A stretch of DNA of 64,000 nucleotides, taken from NCBI RefSeq assembly GCF_002931235.1, contig NZ_PSTT01000070.1, forward strand, positions 1-64,000, read 5' to 3'. Every line of letters starts with the position of its first letter. The stretch's first letter is position 1. The position numbers were made by a program, and so were the translations under genes. This document shows positions 28,443 to 36,371 of this stretch, one piece after another. Below the pieces are notes generated by a model, which was not told the DNA's origin, did not search any database, and worked only from the letters and a program-made list of their open reading frames with translations. The stretch comes from Subtercola sp. Z020 (GTDB lineage Bacteria > Actinomycetota > Actinomycetes > Actinomycetales > Microbacteriaceae).

Positions 28443-29429
28443 ATGCTGCGAAAAGTCGTGCTCCTGGCCCTGCCGAACGTCGCCCCTTTCGAGTTCGGAG
28501 TCGTCTGCGAGGTGTTCGGCATCGACCGCACCGACTCGGGCGGCCCGGCGTTCGACTTTCACATCATCACGGCCGAACCCGGCCCCGTGCCGACCAGTAT
28601 CGGCTACGACATGCTCATCACCGAGGGCCTGGAGGCAGCGGCCGACGCCGACCTGATCGCGGTTCCGGCGCACGCGATCGACGACCCCCTGCACCCGGAG
28701 GTGGCCCGGGTGCTGCGAGAGGCCGAGGCGCGGGGTGCCTGGATCCTGAGCGTCTGCAGCGGGGCGTTCGTGCTCGCCGCCGCCGGCATCCTCGAGGGCA
28801 GGGCCGCCACCACGCACTGGATGCACGCCGACCGGCTGGCGGCCGAGAACCCCCTCACCGTGGTCGACCCCGACGTGTTGTTCGTCGAAGACCGCCGGGT
28901 GATCACCAGCGCGGGTACCGCAGCCGGTATCGACGCCTGCCTGCATCTGGTGCGCACCGAACTCGGAGCAGCGGCAGCGAACATCGTCGCCCGGCGCATG
29001 GTGGTTCCCCCGCAGCGCGCAGGCGGCCAGTCGCAGTACATCGCCGCCCCTGTGCCGACGGTGCAGAGCGACTCGTTCGCGGCTGTGACGGAGTGGATGA
29101 TCGACCACCTCGACCTCGAACTGCCGGTCGACGAGCTGGCCAGGCGGGCCCTGATGTCTCCGCGCACCTTCGCACGACGGTTCCGCGCCGACCTCGGCAC
29201 GACCCCGGCGGCGTGGCTGAACAGGCAGCGACTGCTGCGGGCGCAGGCCCTGCTGGAGGAGAGCGACCTCGGGCTGGAGCAGATCGCCGCCGACACCGGT
29301 TTCGGGTCGGCTGCAGTCATGCGGCACCACTTCGTGAAGGTGCTGCAGACGACCCCCGCGGCCTACCGCCGCACCTTCGGCCAGCTGGCGCAGTCGGCCC
29401 GGCCGCTGGAGGCCGGGAGCACCCGCTAG
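28443..29429 (+). CDS. GlxA family transcriptional regulator (DJ-1/PfpI domain plus AraC HTH)
   Basis: A 328-residue regulator. Residues 1 to about 185 form a DJ-1/PfpI (GATase1-like) domain with the nucleophile-elbow cysteine 105 (SVCSGAFVLAAAG). Residues 215-315 form an AraC-type double helix-turn-helix (ALMSPRTFARRFRADLG; LEQIAADTGFGSAAVMRHHF). Such proteins sense small molecules and activate catabolic genes; targets here are unknown. It is divergent from whiB and convergent with manA, whose stop codon overlaps its own by four bases. Confidence 0.92.
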   Translation: MLRKVVLLALPNVAPFEFGVVCEVFGIDRTDSGGPAFDFHIITAEPGPVPTSIGYDMLITEGLEAAADADLIAVPAHAIDDPLHPEVARVLREAEARGAWILSVCSGAFVLAAAGILEGRAATTHWMHADRLAAENPLTVVDPDVLFVEDRRVITSAGTAAGIDACLHLVRTELGAAAANIVARRMVVPPQRAGGQSQYIAAPVPTVQSDSFAAVTEWMIDHLDLELPVDELARRALMSPRTFARRFRADLGTTPAAWLNRQRLLRAQALLEESDLGLEQIAADTGFGSAAVMRHHFVKVLQTTPAAYRRTFGQLAQSARPLEAGSTR

Positions 29430-30655
29430 AGCCGGGCGCCGGGCGCCGCGAGGAACAGCTCGCCGGCACCGCTGAAGACCAGCTCGCCCTCCTCGGGCGT
29501 GATGTAGAACGAACCGCCCCGCGGCACCTCGACCCGCCTGCCGGTCGACGGCGACGAGACGGTCACGCTCCCGGCGGTGGCGATCACGATCGCGGGCCCG
29601 AGGGGCAGGTACCGGGCATCCTCGACCCGGTCGCCGACGACCACACGCACCAGCACGAAGTCGGTGATGTCGGGCTGGAACTCTTCGATGCCGGCCGACG
29701 GATGACCGGGCTCGAGGTAGGGCACGGGCAGCGACTCGAAGCGCAGCACCTTCAGCAGTTCGGGCACGTCGATGTACTTCGGTGTCAGCCCCCCGCGCAG
29801 CACGTTGTCGGAGGCCGCCATCAGCTCGACGCCGAGGCCCTCGAGGTAGGCGTGGATGTTGCCGGCCGGCAGGAAGAGCGCCTCGCCCCGCTGCAGCGTC
29901 ACCCGGTTCAGCAGCAGCGAGATCACGACGCCGGGGTCGCCCGGGTAGTCGAGCGCGAGGTCGCGCACGGTGGCGAACGCGACGGCGTGGAGGCCCGCCT
30001 CGAGTTCTGCTGCGGCGGAGAGGTCGGTCACCCGCGCCACGAGCGCCGTCACCTCCGCGCTGCCCGAGAGCAGCCAGGCCACGGCGTTCTCGAGTGCTTC
30101 GGTGGTGTCTCCGACCAGGTGCTCGGCCAGGGCCGCGAGAGGGCCGCCGTCGGGGGCGGCGGCTGCGGCATTTAGAGCCTGCAACCGGGCAACGATCGCA
30201 CGGATCTCGCCGAGCGGACGAAAGCCGCAGAGAGCCTCGAAGGTGTCGCTCAGCGCATAGACGACCTCGGGCTTGTGCAGCGCGTCTTTGTAGTTGCGGT
30301 TCGGGGCGTCGATCGCGAGGCCTTGGGCGTTCTCCCGCGCGAACCCCTCCCGGGCCAGCTGCAGGGTCGGGTGGGCCTGCAGGGAGAGGGGGCCGCCCGC
30401 CGCGAGGATCTTCAGCAGGTAGGGCAGCTGGCCGTGGGCCCCGGATGCTCCCCCGTCGTCAGCGATCCAGGCCGCGAGGTCGGGGGCGCCGCCCACGAGC
30501 GCCGGGTCGTCGATCACGCTCGGCGAGGCGGGGTGTGCGCCCAGCCACAGTTCCGCCTCGGGGCGACCCGTGGGCTCGGTGCCGAGCAGGGCACTGATCG
30601 CGCCGTTCGACCCCCAGGCGTAGTCGCGGGGGGTGTTGGAGATCGGGACGAACAT
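29426..30655 (-). CDS. manA: Mannose-6-phosphate isomerase, class I
   Basis: A 409-residue zinc enzyme that interconverts fructose-6-phosphate and mannose-6-phosphate, feeding GDP-mannose synthesis. Metal-site segments are visible: SLQAHPTLQLA, then KDALHKPEVVYAL, and the later GNIHAYLEG with the DNVLRGGLTPK loop. Length and motif order fit type I phosphomannose isomerases. The product would supply the two GDP-mannose dehydratase-type genes at 42.6-44.6 kb. No phosphomannomutase or mannose-1-phosphate guanylyltransferase is in the window. Confidence 0.95.
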   Translation of the reverse strand: MFVPISNTPRDYAWGSNGAISALLGTEPTGRPEAELWLGAHPASPSVIDDPALVGGAPDLAAWIADDGGASGAHGQLPYLLKILAAGGPLSLQAHPTLQLAREGFARENAQGLAIDAPNRNYKDALHKPEVVYALSDTFEALCGFRPLGEIRAIVARLQALNAAAAAPDGGPLAALAEHLVGDTTEALENAVAWLLSGSAEVTALVARVTDLSAAAELEAGLHAVAFATVRDLALDYPGDPGVVISLLLNRVTLQRGEALFLPAGNIHAYLEGLGVELMAASDNVLRGGLTPKYIDVPELLKVLRFESLPVPYLEPGHPSAGIEEFQPDITDFVLVRVVVGDRVEDARYLPLGPAIVIATAGSVTVSSPSTGRRVEVPRGGSFYITPEEGELVFSGAGELFLAAPGARL

Positions 30656-30729
30656 GGGCGTGACCTATCGACGGGCCCAGCGGGCGGTGGCAGCTTATGA
30701 TCGTTCTACAACGGGTCGAACCCTCATTC

Positions 30730-30741
30730 GCACGATCGTGC
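30730..30741. promoter_or_regulatory. Perfect 12-bp palindrome between manA and acyl-CoA dehydrogenase
   Basis: GCACGATCGTGC is a perfect palindrome within the 178-base divergent intergenic region, about 93 bases before the dehydrogenase start and 75 bases from the manA start. It could be an operator for either gene. Confidence 0.4.
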
Positions 30742-30833
30742 ACCAAACTACCAACTGGGTTGGGGGCCGTCGGTCAGGGTCGTAGGCTTGCCGCGCATTT
30801 CACGCCGCCGTGCTGTGCGCCTGTCGAACATGA

Positions 30834-32027
30834 ATGGATGACCAGACGATGACTTTCGAGCCCCTCTCCGCCGACTTCTTCGGATACTCCGAGCTTCTGA
30901 GCAGCGAGGAGAAGGAGAGGCTTGCAGCCCTTCGGGAGTACCTCGAGGCCGAGGTCAAACCGATCGTGAACGACCTGTGGGAGCGAGCCGAGTTCCCGCA
31001 CCAGATCATCAAGCGGCTCGCCGAGCTCGGTCTCTACGAGTTCGCGTGGAAGGAGACGAGCACCTTCGAGAACTCCGCCGTCTTCCGCGGTTTCGTCGCC
31101 CTCGAACTCGCCCGCATCGACGCGTCGGTCGCCACCCACGTGGGCGTGCACAACGGCCTCGCGATGGGGTCGATCAGCGTGGCCGGTTCGGCAGAACAGC
31201 GCGCGGAGTGGCTGCCGAAGATGGCGACGGGTGAGGTCACGGGGGCCTTCGGCCTGACCGAACCCGACTCGGGGTCGGACTCGGCGCAGGGCCTCCGCAC
31301 GGTCGCGACCCGCGACGGCGACGACTGGATCCTGAACGGGTCGAAGCGCTGGATCGGCAACGCGACCTTCAGCGACATCACCATCATCTGGGCGAAGTCG
31401 GCCGAGGACGGCCAGGTGAAGGGCTTCATCGTGAAGACCGACACCCCCGGCTACACGGCCACGAAGATCGAGGGCAAGCAGGCGCTCCGAATCGTTCAGA
31501 ACGCCGACATCACCCTCGAGAACGTGCGCGTGCCCGAGGCGATGCGCCTGCAGAACGGCAACAGCTTCCGCGACACGGCGGCGGTGCTGCGCCTCACGCG
31601 GGCCGAGGTCGCCTGGGCGGCCGTCGGCAACTCGATCGGCGCGTACGACGCGGCCGTTCGCTACACGAAGCAGCGCGTGCAGTTCGGCAAGCCGATCGCT
31701 TCGCACCAGCTCATCCAGGACCTGCTGGTGAAGAGCCTCGGCAACATCACCGCGAGCCTCGGCATGGTCGTGCAGGTGTCGAAGATGCTCGACGAGGGCA
31801 CCCAGCGCGATGAGCACTCCGCGCTCGCCAAGGCCTACGCCACCGCCCGCATGCGCGAGACCGTGGCCTGGTGCCGCGAGGCGCTCGGCGGCAACGGCAT
31901 CGTTCTCGAGTACGACGTGGCCCGGCACTTCGCCGACGCCGAGGCGCTCTACTCCTACGAGGGAACGCGCGAGATGAACACGCTCATCGTGGGGCGGAAG
32001 ATCACCGGGTTCGCCGCCTTCGTGTAA
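30834..32027 (+). CDS. Acyl-CoA dehydrogenase, glutaryl-CoA dehydrogenase-like
   Basis: A 397-residue FAD-dependent acyl-CoA dehydrogenase. Typical motifs are GAFGLTEPDSGSDS (FAD/substrate loop), SKRWIGNA, RVQFGKPIASHQLIQ and GGNGIVLEYDVARHFAD. The C-terminal YSYEGTREMNTLIVGR carries the catalytic-base Glu at the position used in glutaryl-CoA dehydrogenases. Substrate choice is inferred from that similarity and is not proven. Several ATG codons lie close together (30834 and 30849 are in frame); 30834 is used. A short terminator-like hairpin follows at 32053-32069. Confidence 0.9.
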   Translation: MDDQTMTFEPLSADFFGYSELLSSEEKERLAALREYLEAEVKPIVNDLWERAEFPHQIIKRLAELGLYEFAWKETSTFENSAVFRGFVALELARIDASVATHVGVHNGLAMGSISVAGSAEQRAEWLPKMATGEVTGAFGLTEPDSGSDSAQGLRTVATRDGDDWILNGSKRWIGNATFSDITIIWAKSAEDGQVKGFIVKTDTPGYTATKIEGKQALRIVQNADITLENVRVPEAMRLQNGNSFRDTAAVLRLTRAEVAWAAVGNSIGAYDAAVRYTKQRVQFGKPIASHQLIQDLLVKSLGNITASLGMVVQVSKMLDEGTQRDEHSALAKAYATARMRETVAWCREALGGNGIVLEYDVARHFADAEALYSYEGTREMNTLIVGRKITGFAAFV

Positions 32028-32052
32028 CGATTGCCGCTCGGGAAATAACGAT

Positions 32053-32073
32053 CGGGCCACTCCGGCCCGTTTC
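32053..32073 (+). terminator. Candidate terminator of the acyl-CoA dehydrogenase gene
   Basis: CGGGCC (32053-32058) and GGCCCG (32064-32069) flank a 5-base loop and are followed by TTTC. The stem is short but well placed, 25 bases after the stop. Confidence 0.55.
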
Positions 32074-32115
32074 TCAGGATTCTCGAAGCGGGGCGCCCCC
32101 TAGCCTTGTGGCCTG

Positions 32116-33588
32116 ATGACGCCTCCCTTCGACCCCCTGCAGACCGCCCCGCAGCGCACCGTCGCAGTGCCGGCCGCGGCCCCGCGCGGTGCCGGGCGCA
32201 TCCGCCTGGCCGGGTTCGTGCTCGTGACGGCGCTGGGGGCGGATGCCTGGCAGAGCCTCCTCGGTTGGCCGGCGTTCATCGTGCTCGTCGTCGGCCTCTC
32301 GACGGCCAGCGGCCTCGTTCTCGCGCGCACGGTGCGTGGCGGTGAGAGCGGTCGGGCCGACGGTGGGCGCTGGTCGTGGGCGCGGTTGTCGAAGCCGCTC
32401 GCCGCCTTTCTCGTTCTCTGTGTCGCGAGCCTCGCCTGGTCGCAGTACACGGGCGCCAGCGCGCTCGGCGTGACCGCCCAACTGCTCACGAGCGTGGCAG
32501 GGGTGTTCCTCGCGGTGGCCCTCGGCTGGCTCGACATCCTCCGTGCCCTCGGCTCCGCCCTCCGCTGGCTGCTCGGGCTGTCGCTCCTGTTCGAACTGTT
32601 CGTCGCCGTGTTCGTCGGGCACCCGGTCGGGGCCGTCTGGGTGTTCTCGGGCGGCAGGGGTGTTCCGGCCGACTACCAGTGGAGCACCGGTTCGCTCTTC
32701 GCCGGTGGCCCGATCGAGGGCATCGTCGGCAACCGCAACCTGCTCGCCTTCCTCGTGCTGCTCGCCCTCATCGTGTTCGCGATCGAGTGGGCCGAGGGAG
32801 TGCGGCGCCCGGTCGCCTCCGCCGTCTGGATCGGGGTCGCCCTGCTCGAGCATGGCCTCACCCGCTCGGCGACCGTGCTGATGGCGACGATCGCCGTGGC
32901 GTTCGTGCTGGTGATCGCCCTGCTGATGCGGCGTGTCCCGGTGACGAAGCGGTTGGGGCTCTACCCGGTCGGGCTCGTCGGGATGGTGGTGCTCGCCATC
33001 GTGAGTGTGCGGCTGGCCGACACGTTCTTCCCGCTGCTCGGGCGGAGCGACGACCTCACCGGCCGTCTCGCCATCTGGAACACGGTCGTCGATCTGGCGT
33101 GGCAGCATCCCGCGCTCGGCTGGGGCTGGATCAGCTACTGGGCGCCGTGGGTGGAGCCGTTCAGGAACCTCATCGTGATCGACGGCACGACGTACCTGCA
33201 GGCCCACAACGCGTGGATCGACGTCTTTCTGCAGCTCGGGTTCGTGGGCGTGTTCGTCTTCGGCTGCCTGGTCGCGGCCACCGCCGTGCGGTCATGGTGG
33301 ATGGCGATCGATCCGCCCGCCGCCGCCGGCAGGGCCGCAGGCACCGCTGCCGGCAGGGCCGCAGGCACGGCCTCAGGCAGCGCGGCGGTCCCGGGCCGCG
33401 TCGCCTACCGGGCCATCTCGCTTCTGCCACTGCTGCTGCTGACCGCGCTCGTCATCCAGAGCCTGACAGAGAGCCGACTGCTGGTGGAGGGGAACTTCCT
33501 GCTGCTGGTGCTGCTGGCCACGAAGCTGAAGCTCGACCCGCTGCCGCTCGCACCGGCCGCGCCCGCCGCACCCTATAAGGTCGGATGA
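32116..33588 (+). CDS. O-antigen ligase/polymerase-like membrane protein (Wzy_C family)
   Basis: A 490-residue polytopic protein with about 11-12 TM helices. The Wzy_C/WaaL signature region is GRLAIWNTVVDLAWQHP, GWGW, and HNAWIDVFLQLG before the large extracytoplasmic loop. In this locus it could polymerise repeat units delivered by the flippase at 61-62.6 kb or ligate glycan to an acceptor; sequence alone does not decide. A hydrophilic loop near residues 402-425 contains a 24-bp tandem duplication (33325-33348 and 33349-33372, encoding AGRAAGTA). TAGCCT lies nine bases before the ATG. Confidence 0.82.
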   Translation: MTPPFDPLQTAPQRTVAVPAAAPRGAGRIRLAGFVLVTALGADAWQSLLGWPAFIVLVVGLSTASGLVLARTVRGGESGRADGGRWSWARLSKPLAAFLVLCVASLAWSQYTGASALGVTAQLLTSVAGVFLAVALGWLDILRALGSALRWLLGLSLLFELFVAVFVGHPVGAVWVFSGGRGVPADYQWSTGSLFAGGPIEGIVGNRNLLAFLVLLALIVFAIEWAEGVRRPVASAVWIGVALLEHGLTRSATVLMATIAVAFVLVIALLMRRVPVTKRLGLYPVGLVGMVVLAIVSVRLADTFFPLLGRSDDLTGRLAIWNTVVDLAWQHPALGWGWISYWAPWVEPFRNLIVIDGTTYLQAHNAWIDVFLQLGFVGVFVFGCLVAATAVRSWWMAIDPPAAAGRAAGTAAGRAAGTASGSAAVPGRVAYRAISLLPLLLLTALVIQSLTESRLLVEGNFLLLVLLATKLKLDPLPLAPAAPAAPYKVG

Positions 33589-33625
33589 CGCCCCGGAGCG
33601 GTGGCGTCGTGGGAGAGGTGTGCCA

Positions 33626-34576
33626 GTGCCAGATGTGAACGTCTCGTTCGCCCAGAACGGTGAAGACATTGTGCTCTGGAGAGCGCTCGGGAAGATCGAG
33701 AACGGCGTGTACCTCGACGTCGGAGCCAACGACCCGACCGACGACTCGGTGACCCGCAAGTTCTACGACGCCGGGTGGTCGGGGATCGCCGTGGAGCCGA
33801 ACCCCACCTACGCCGCAGAGTTCCGCGAGCAACGGCCACGTGACACGGTGTTCGAGGCCGTGGCGAGCGACAGCACCGACGAGACGATGGAGCTGCACCT
33901 CATCGAGGGCACGGGCCTCTCGACCCTGATCGACGACATCAGCGCCGACCACCAGGAGTCGGGGTTCGTCGTGCGGAACATCGAGGTTCCGGTCATCTCG
34001 CTGAACCACGCGATCGAGCAGGCGGGCCTCGCCGACCGCGACCTGCACTTCCTGAGCATCGACACCGAGGGCGCGGAGGCCCAGGTGCTGGCGTCCATCG
34101 ACTTCACCCGCTTCCGGCCCTGGGTTCTCGTGATCGAGGCGACCGCCCCCATGAGCACCCGGCAGGTGCACGGCAGCTGGGACTCCATCGTCGACGGGGC
34201 CGGCTACGAGTTCTGCTTCTTCGACGGGCTGTCGCGCTACTACGTCGCGGCGGAGCGCTCGGCCGAGCTGAAGCCCGACCTCGAGTACCCGGCCGGCATC
34301 CTCGACGCCTACGTGAACGTGCGCCAGCTGCGGGTACAGGAGGAGCTCGCCGAGACGAAGGCCGAGCTCGCCGACACGGCCGAGCGGCTCTGGCACGCCT
34401 CGGAGCGCCTGGCAGAGGTCGCCGCAGACCTCGAGGCGCGCACCCGCGAACTGGCCGAGAGCCGGGCGCACGAGGCTGAACTGGGCCAGCTCGTCGCCGA
34501 TCTGCAGGGCACCGTCTCGTGGCGCATCACGAAACCGCTCCGCGGCGTGCGCTCGCTCCGCAACGGCGGCAGCTGA
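33626..34576 (+). CDS. FkbM family methyltransferase with C-terminal coiled coil
   Basis: A 316-residue protein. Residues about 5-215 form an FkbM-type SAM-dependent methyltransferase (QNGEDIVLW, the SAM loop YLDVGANDPTDDSVT, and LHFLSIDTEGAE). Residues about 235-295 form a heptad-rich coiled coil, and the end carries VSWRITKPLRGVRSLR. FkbM enzymes O-methylate sugars, so it may modify or cap the glycan. GTG 33626 has GGGAGAG eight bases upstream; GTG 33620 is an alternative. It ends 13 bases from the convergent Wzt gene. The SWR.T.P.R tail motif recurs in the GT4 at 48148. Confidence 0.85.
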   Translation: MPDVNVSFAQNGEDIVLWRALGKIENGVYLDVGANDPTDDSVTRKFYDAGWSGIAVEPNPTYAAEFREQRPRDTVFEAVASDSTDETMELHLIEGTGLSTLIDDISADHQESGFVVRNIEVPVISLNHAIEQAGLADRDLHFLSIDTEGAEAQVLASIDFTRFRPWVLVIEATAPMSTRQVHGSWDSIVDGAGYEFCFFDGLSRYYVAAERSAELKPDLEYPAGILDAYVNVRQLRVQEELAETKAELADTAERLWHASERLAEVAADLEARTRELAESRAHEAELGQLVADLQGTVSWRITKPLRGVRSLRNGGS

Positions 34577-34589
34577 CCCCGCACCGGGC

Positions 34590-35357
34590 TCAGTGTTCGA
34601 ACGACTCCCGCAGCGCCAGCAGGCCGCCGGCCGTCTCGCCGTCGTAGACGACGTTGCCGTGCGAGAGCACGACGACCCGGTCGCACAGGTCTTCCACCTG
34701 CCCGGCCGAGTGGCTGACGAGGATGATCGTGCGCCCCTCCGACTGGAACTCCCGGATCTTGTTCATGCACTTCTCCTGGAACGGCTCGTCACCGACCGCC
34801 AGCACCTCGTCGACCAACAGGATGTCGGGGTCGACGTGCACCGCGATCGCGAAGGCGAGCCGAACGTACATGCCCGAGGAGTAGAACTTCACCTGCGTGT
34901 CGATGAACTCCTCGATCTCGCTGAAGTCGACGATCGACTGGAAGTACTGGTCGGTCTGCTTGCGGCTGAGACCGAGGATCGAGCTGTTCAGGTAGACGTT
35001 CTCCCGCCCGGTGAGGTCGGGGTGGAAGCCGGCCCCGAGCTCGAGCAGGGCCGCCAGGCGCCCACGCCGCTCGACGGTGCCGTCGTTCGGCTGGATGATG
35101 CCGCCGAGCACCTTCAGCAGCGTGCTCTTGCCCGATCCGTTGGCCCCGACGAGGCCGATGGTCGAGCCGGCCTTGATGTCGAACGACACGTCGCGAAGCG
35201 CCCAGAAGTCGTCTTTGTGCTTCTGCGAGCGCCCGAAGTTGACGACGCGCTCCTTCAGCGACTTCTCCTTGCGGATCACGAAACGCTTCGAGACGCCGTT
35301 GGCGCGCACCACTGTGGGGGCCTTGGCCAGCAGGGCGGGGTCGGTGTGTGCGGGCAT
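34590..35357 (-). CDS. Polysaccharide ABC transporter ATP-binding protein (Wzt/TagH type)
   Basis: A 255-residue ATPase of an ABC-2 glycan exporter. Walker A is GANGSGKSTLLK, the signature is YSSGMYVRLAFAIAV, Walker B is DILLVDEVLAVGDE and the H-loop is ILVSHSAGQ. FHPDLTGRENVYLN and ERRGRLAALLELGAGF are typical of Wzt/TagH. It lacks the C-terminal carbohydrate-binding domain found in O9a-type Wzt, so export is probably not coupled to recognition of a capped chain by this subunit. Its start overlaps the permease stop by one base (TGATG). Confidence 0.92.
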   Translation of the reverse strand: MPAHTDPALLAKAPTVVRANGVSKRFVIRKEKSLKERVVNFGRSQKHKDDFWALRDVSFDIKAGSTIGLVGANGSGKSTLLKVLGGIIQPNDGTVERRGRLAALLELGAGFHPDLTGRENVYLNSSILGLSRKQTDQYFQSIVDFSEIEEFIDTQVKFYSSGMYVRLAFAIAVHVDPDILLVDEVLAVGDEPFQEKCMNKIREFQSEGRTIILVSHSAGQVEDLCDRVVVLSHGNVVYDGETAGGLLALRESFEH

Positions 35358-36316
35358 CAGATCTCCTGGGCGAAGTTGCCCTGCAGGCGGGAGAAGATGC
35401 GCTGGGCGATGAACAGAACGATGAGGCCGACGATGGCGGCGCCGATGAGGCGGTAGTCCATGTAGACCGGCCAGTCGACGGGCTGCACGGTGTTGCCCTC
35501 GATCACGCGGGTCTGGCTGCCGGCCTGCCACAGCCCCCGCTGGAATGCGAGGATGCCGAGGGAGATCGGATTCAGCAGGTACACCTCGAGCAACCAGGTG
35601 TGCTGCTTGACCGCGGTGACGACGAAGCTCCACGAGTACACGATGGGCGAGGCCCAGAACAGCAGCAGCATGACCACTTCGACCAGGTACTGGATGTCGC
35701 GGAGGTACACGTTCAGCGCCGACAGCAGCACGGCGAACGCCACACCCCAGATGAGCACGATGGCCACGGCGGCGGGCACGTACAGCAGGTTCAGCGAGAT
35801 CGGGAACTGGCCGAGCACCAGGATCGCCGCGAGCAGAACGACCATCTGCACCAAGAAGTTGAAGACCGCAGAACCGGTGGCCGCCAGCGGGAAGATCTCG
35901 CGCGGCAGGTAGACCTTCTTGATCAGCCCGCCGTTCGACACGATCGACGCCGTACCGGTGGCGATCGTCTCGCTGTAGAGGCCCCAGAGGGTCAGACCGG
36001 CGAAGACGAAGATGGCGAAGTCGGGAACCCCGCGCGCAGCACCCAGCACCTGGCCGATGAACACGTAGTAGATCAGCAGCTGCACGAGCGGCTTGATCAG
36101 GCTCCACACGAAGCCGAGAGACGAGTCCTTGTAGCGGGACTTCAGTTCGCGACGGATCAGCAGGTCGAGCAGTTCGCGGTGGGAGACGATCTCCTTCACA
36201 GAGGTGAAGAAGCCGCCGACGTGTCTGTTGCCGGCGTTGCGGGGGCCGGCATTGACCGACGTTTCGAAGGGCAGCTCGGCCAGCCGCGCAGCCCTCACCT
36301 CGGCTTGAGTCGCCAT
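35357..36316 (-). CDS. Polysaccharide ABC transporter permease (Wzm/TagG type)
   Basis: A 319-residue ABC-2 permease with about six TM helices and the family segments LLIRRELKSRYKDSSLGFVWSLIKPL, here read from its start (RRELKSRYKDSSLGF), VYLPREIFPLA, NVYLRDIQYLVEV and FWASPIVYSW. With the adjacent ATPase it should move undecaprenyl-linked glycan across the membrane. ATG 36316 has GAGGAGA upstream. A TAGTAT box at 36362-36367 and a small hairpin in the 55-base gap before it suggest an internal promoter. Confidence 0.92.
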   Translation of the reverse strand: MATQAEVRAARLAELPFETSVNAGPRNAGNRHVGGFFTSVKEIVSHRELLDLLIRRELKSRYKDSSLGFVWSLIKPLVQLLIYYVFIGQVLGAARGVPDFAIFVFAGLTLWGLYSETIATGTASIVSNGGLIKKVYLPREIFPLAATGSAVFNFLVQMVVLLAAILVLGQFPISLNLLYVPAAVAIVLIWGVAFAVLLSALNVYLRDIQYLVEVVMLLLFWASPIVYSWSFVVTAVKQHTWLLEVYLLNPISLGILAFQRGLWQAGSQTRVIEGNTVQPVDWPVYMDYRLIGAAIVGLIVLFIAQRIFSRLQGNFAQEI

Positions 36317-36371
36317 ACATCTCCTCGATACGGCGGGATGTCGGGCGCATCCCACCGGTAAATACTACGGG

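Noticed and set aside
33325-33372. 24-bp duplication in the O-antigen-ligase-like gene as a sign of a broken gene
   Set aside because: The unit is a multiple of three and lies in a hydrophilic loop between TM helices, so the frame and fold are kept.
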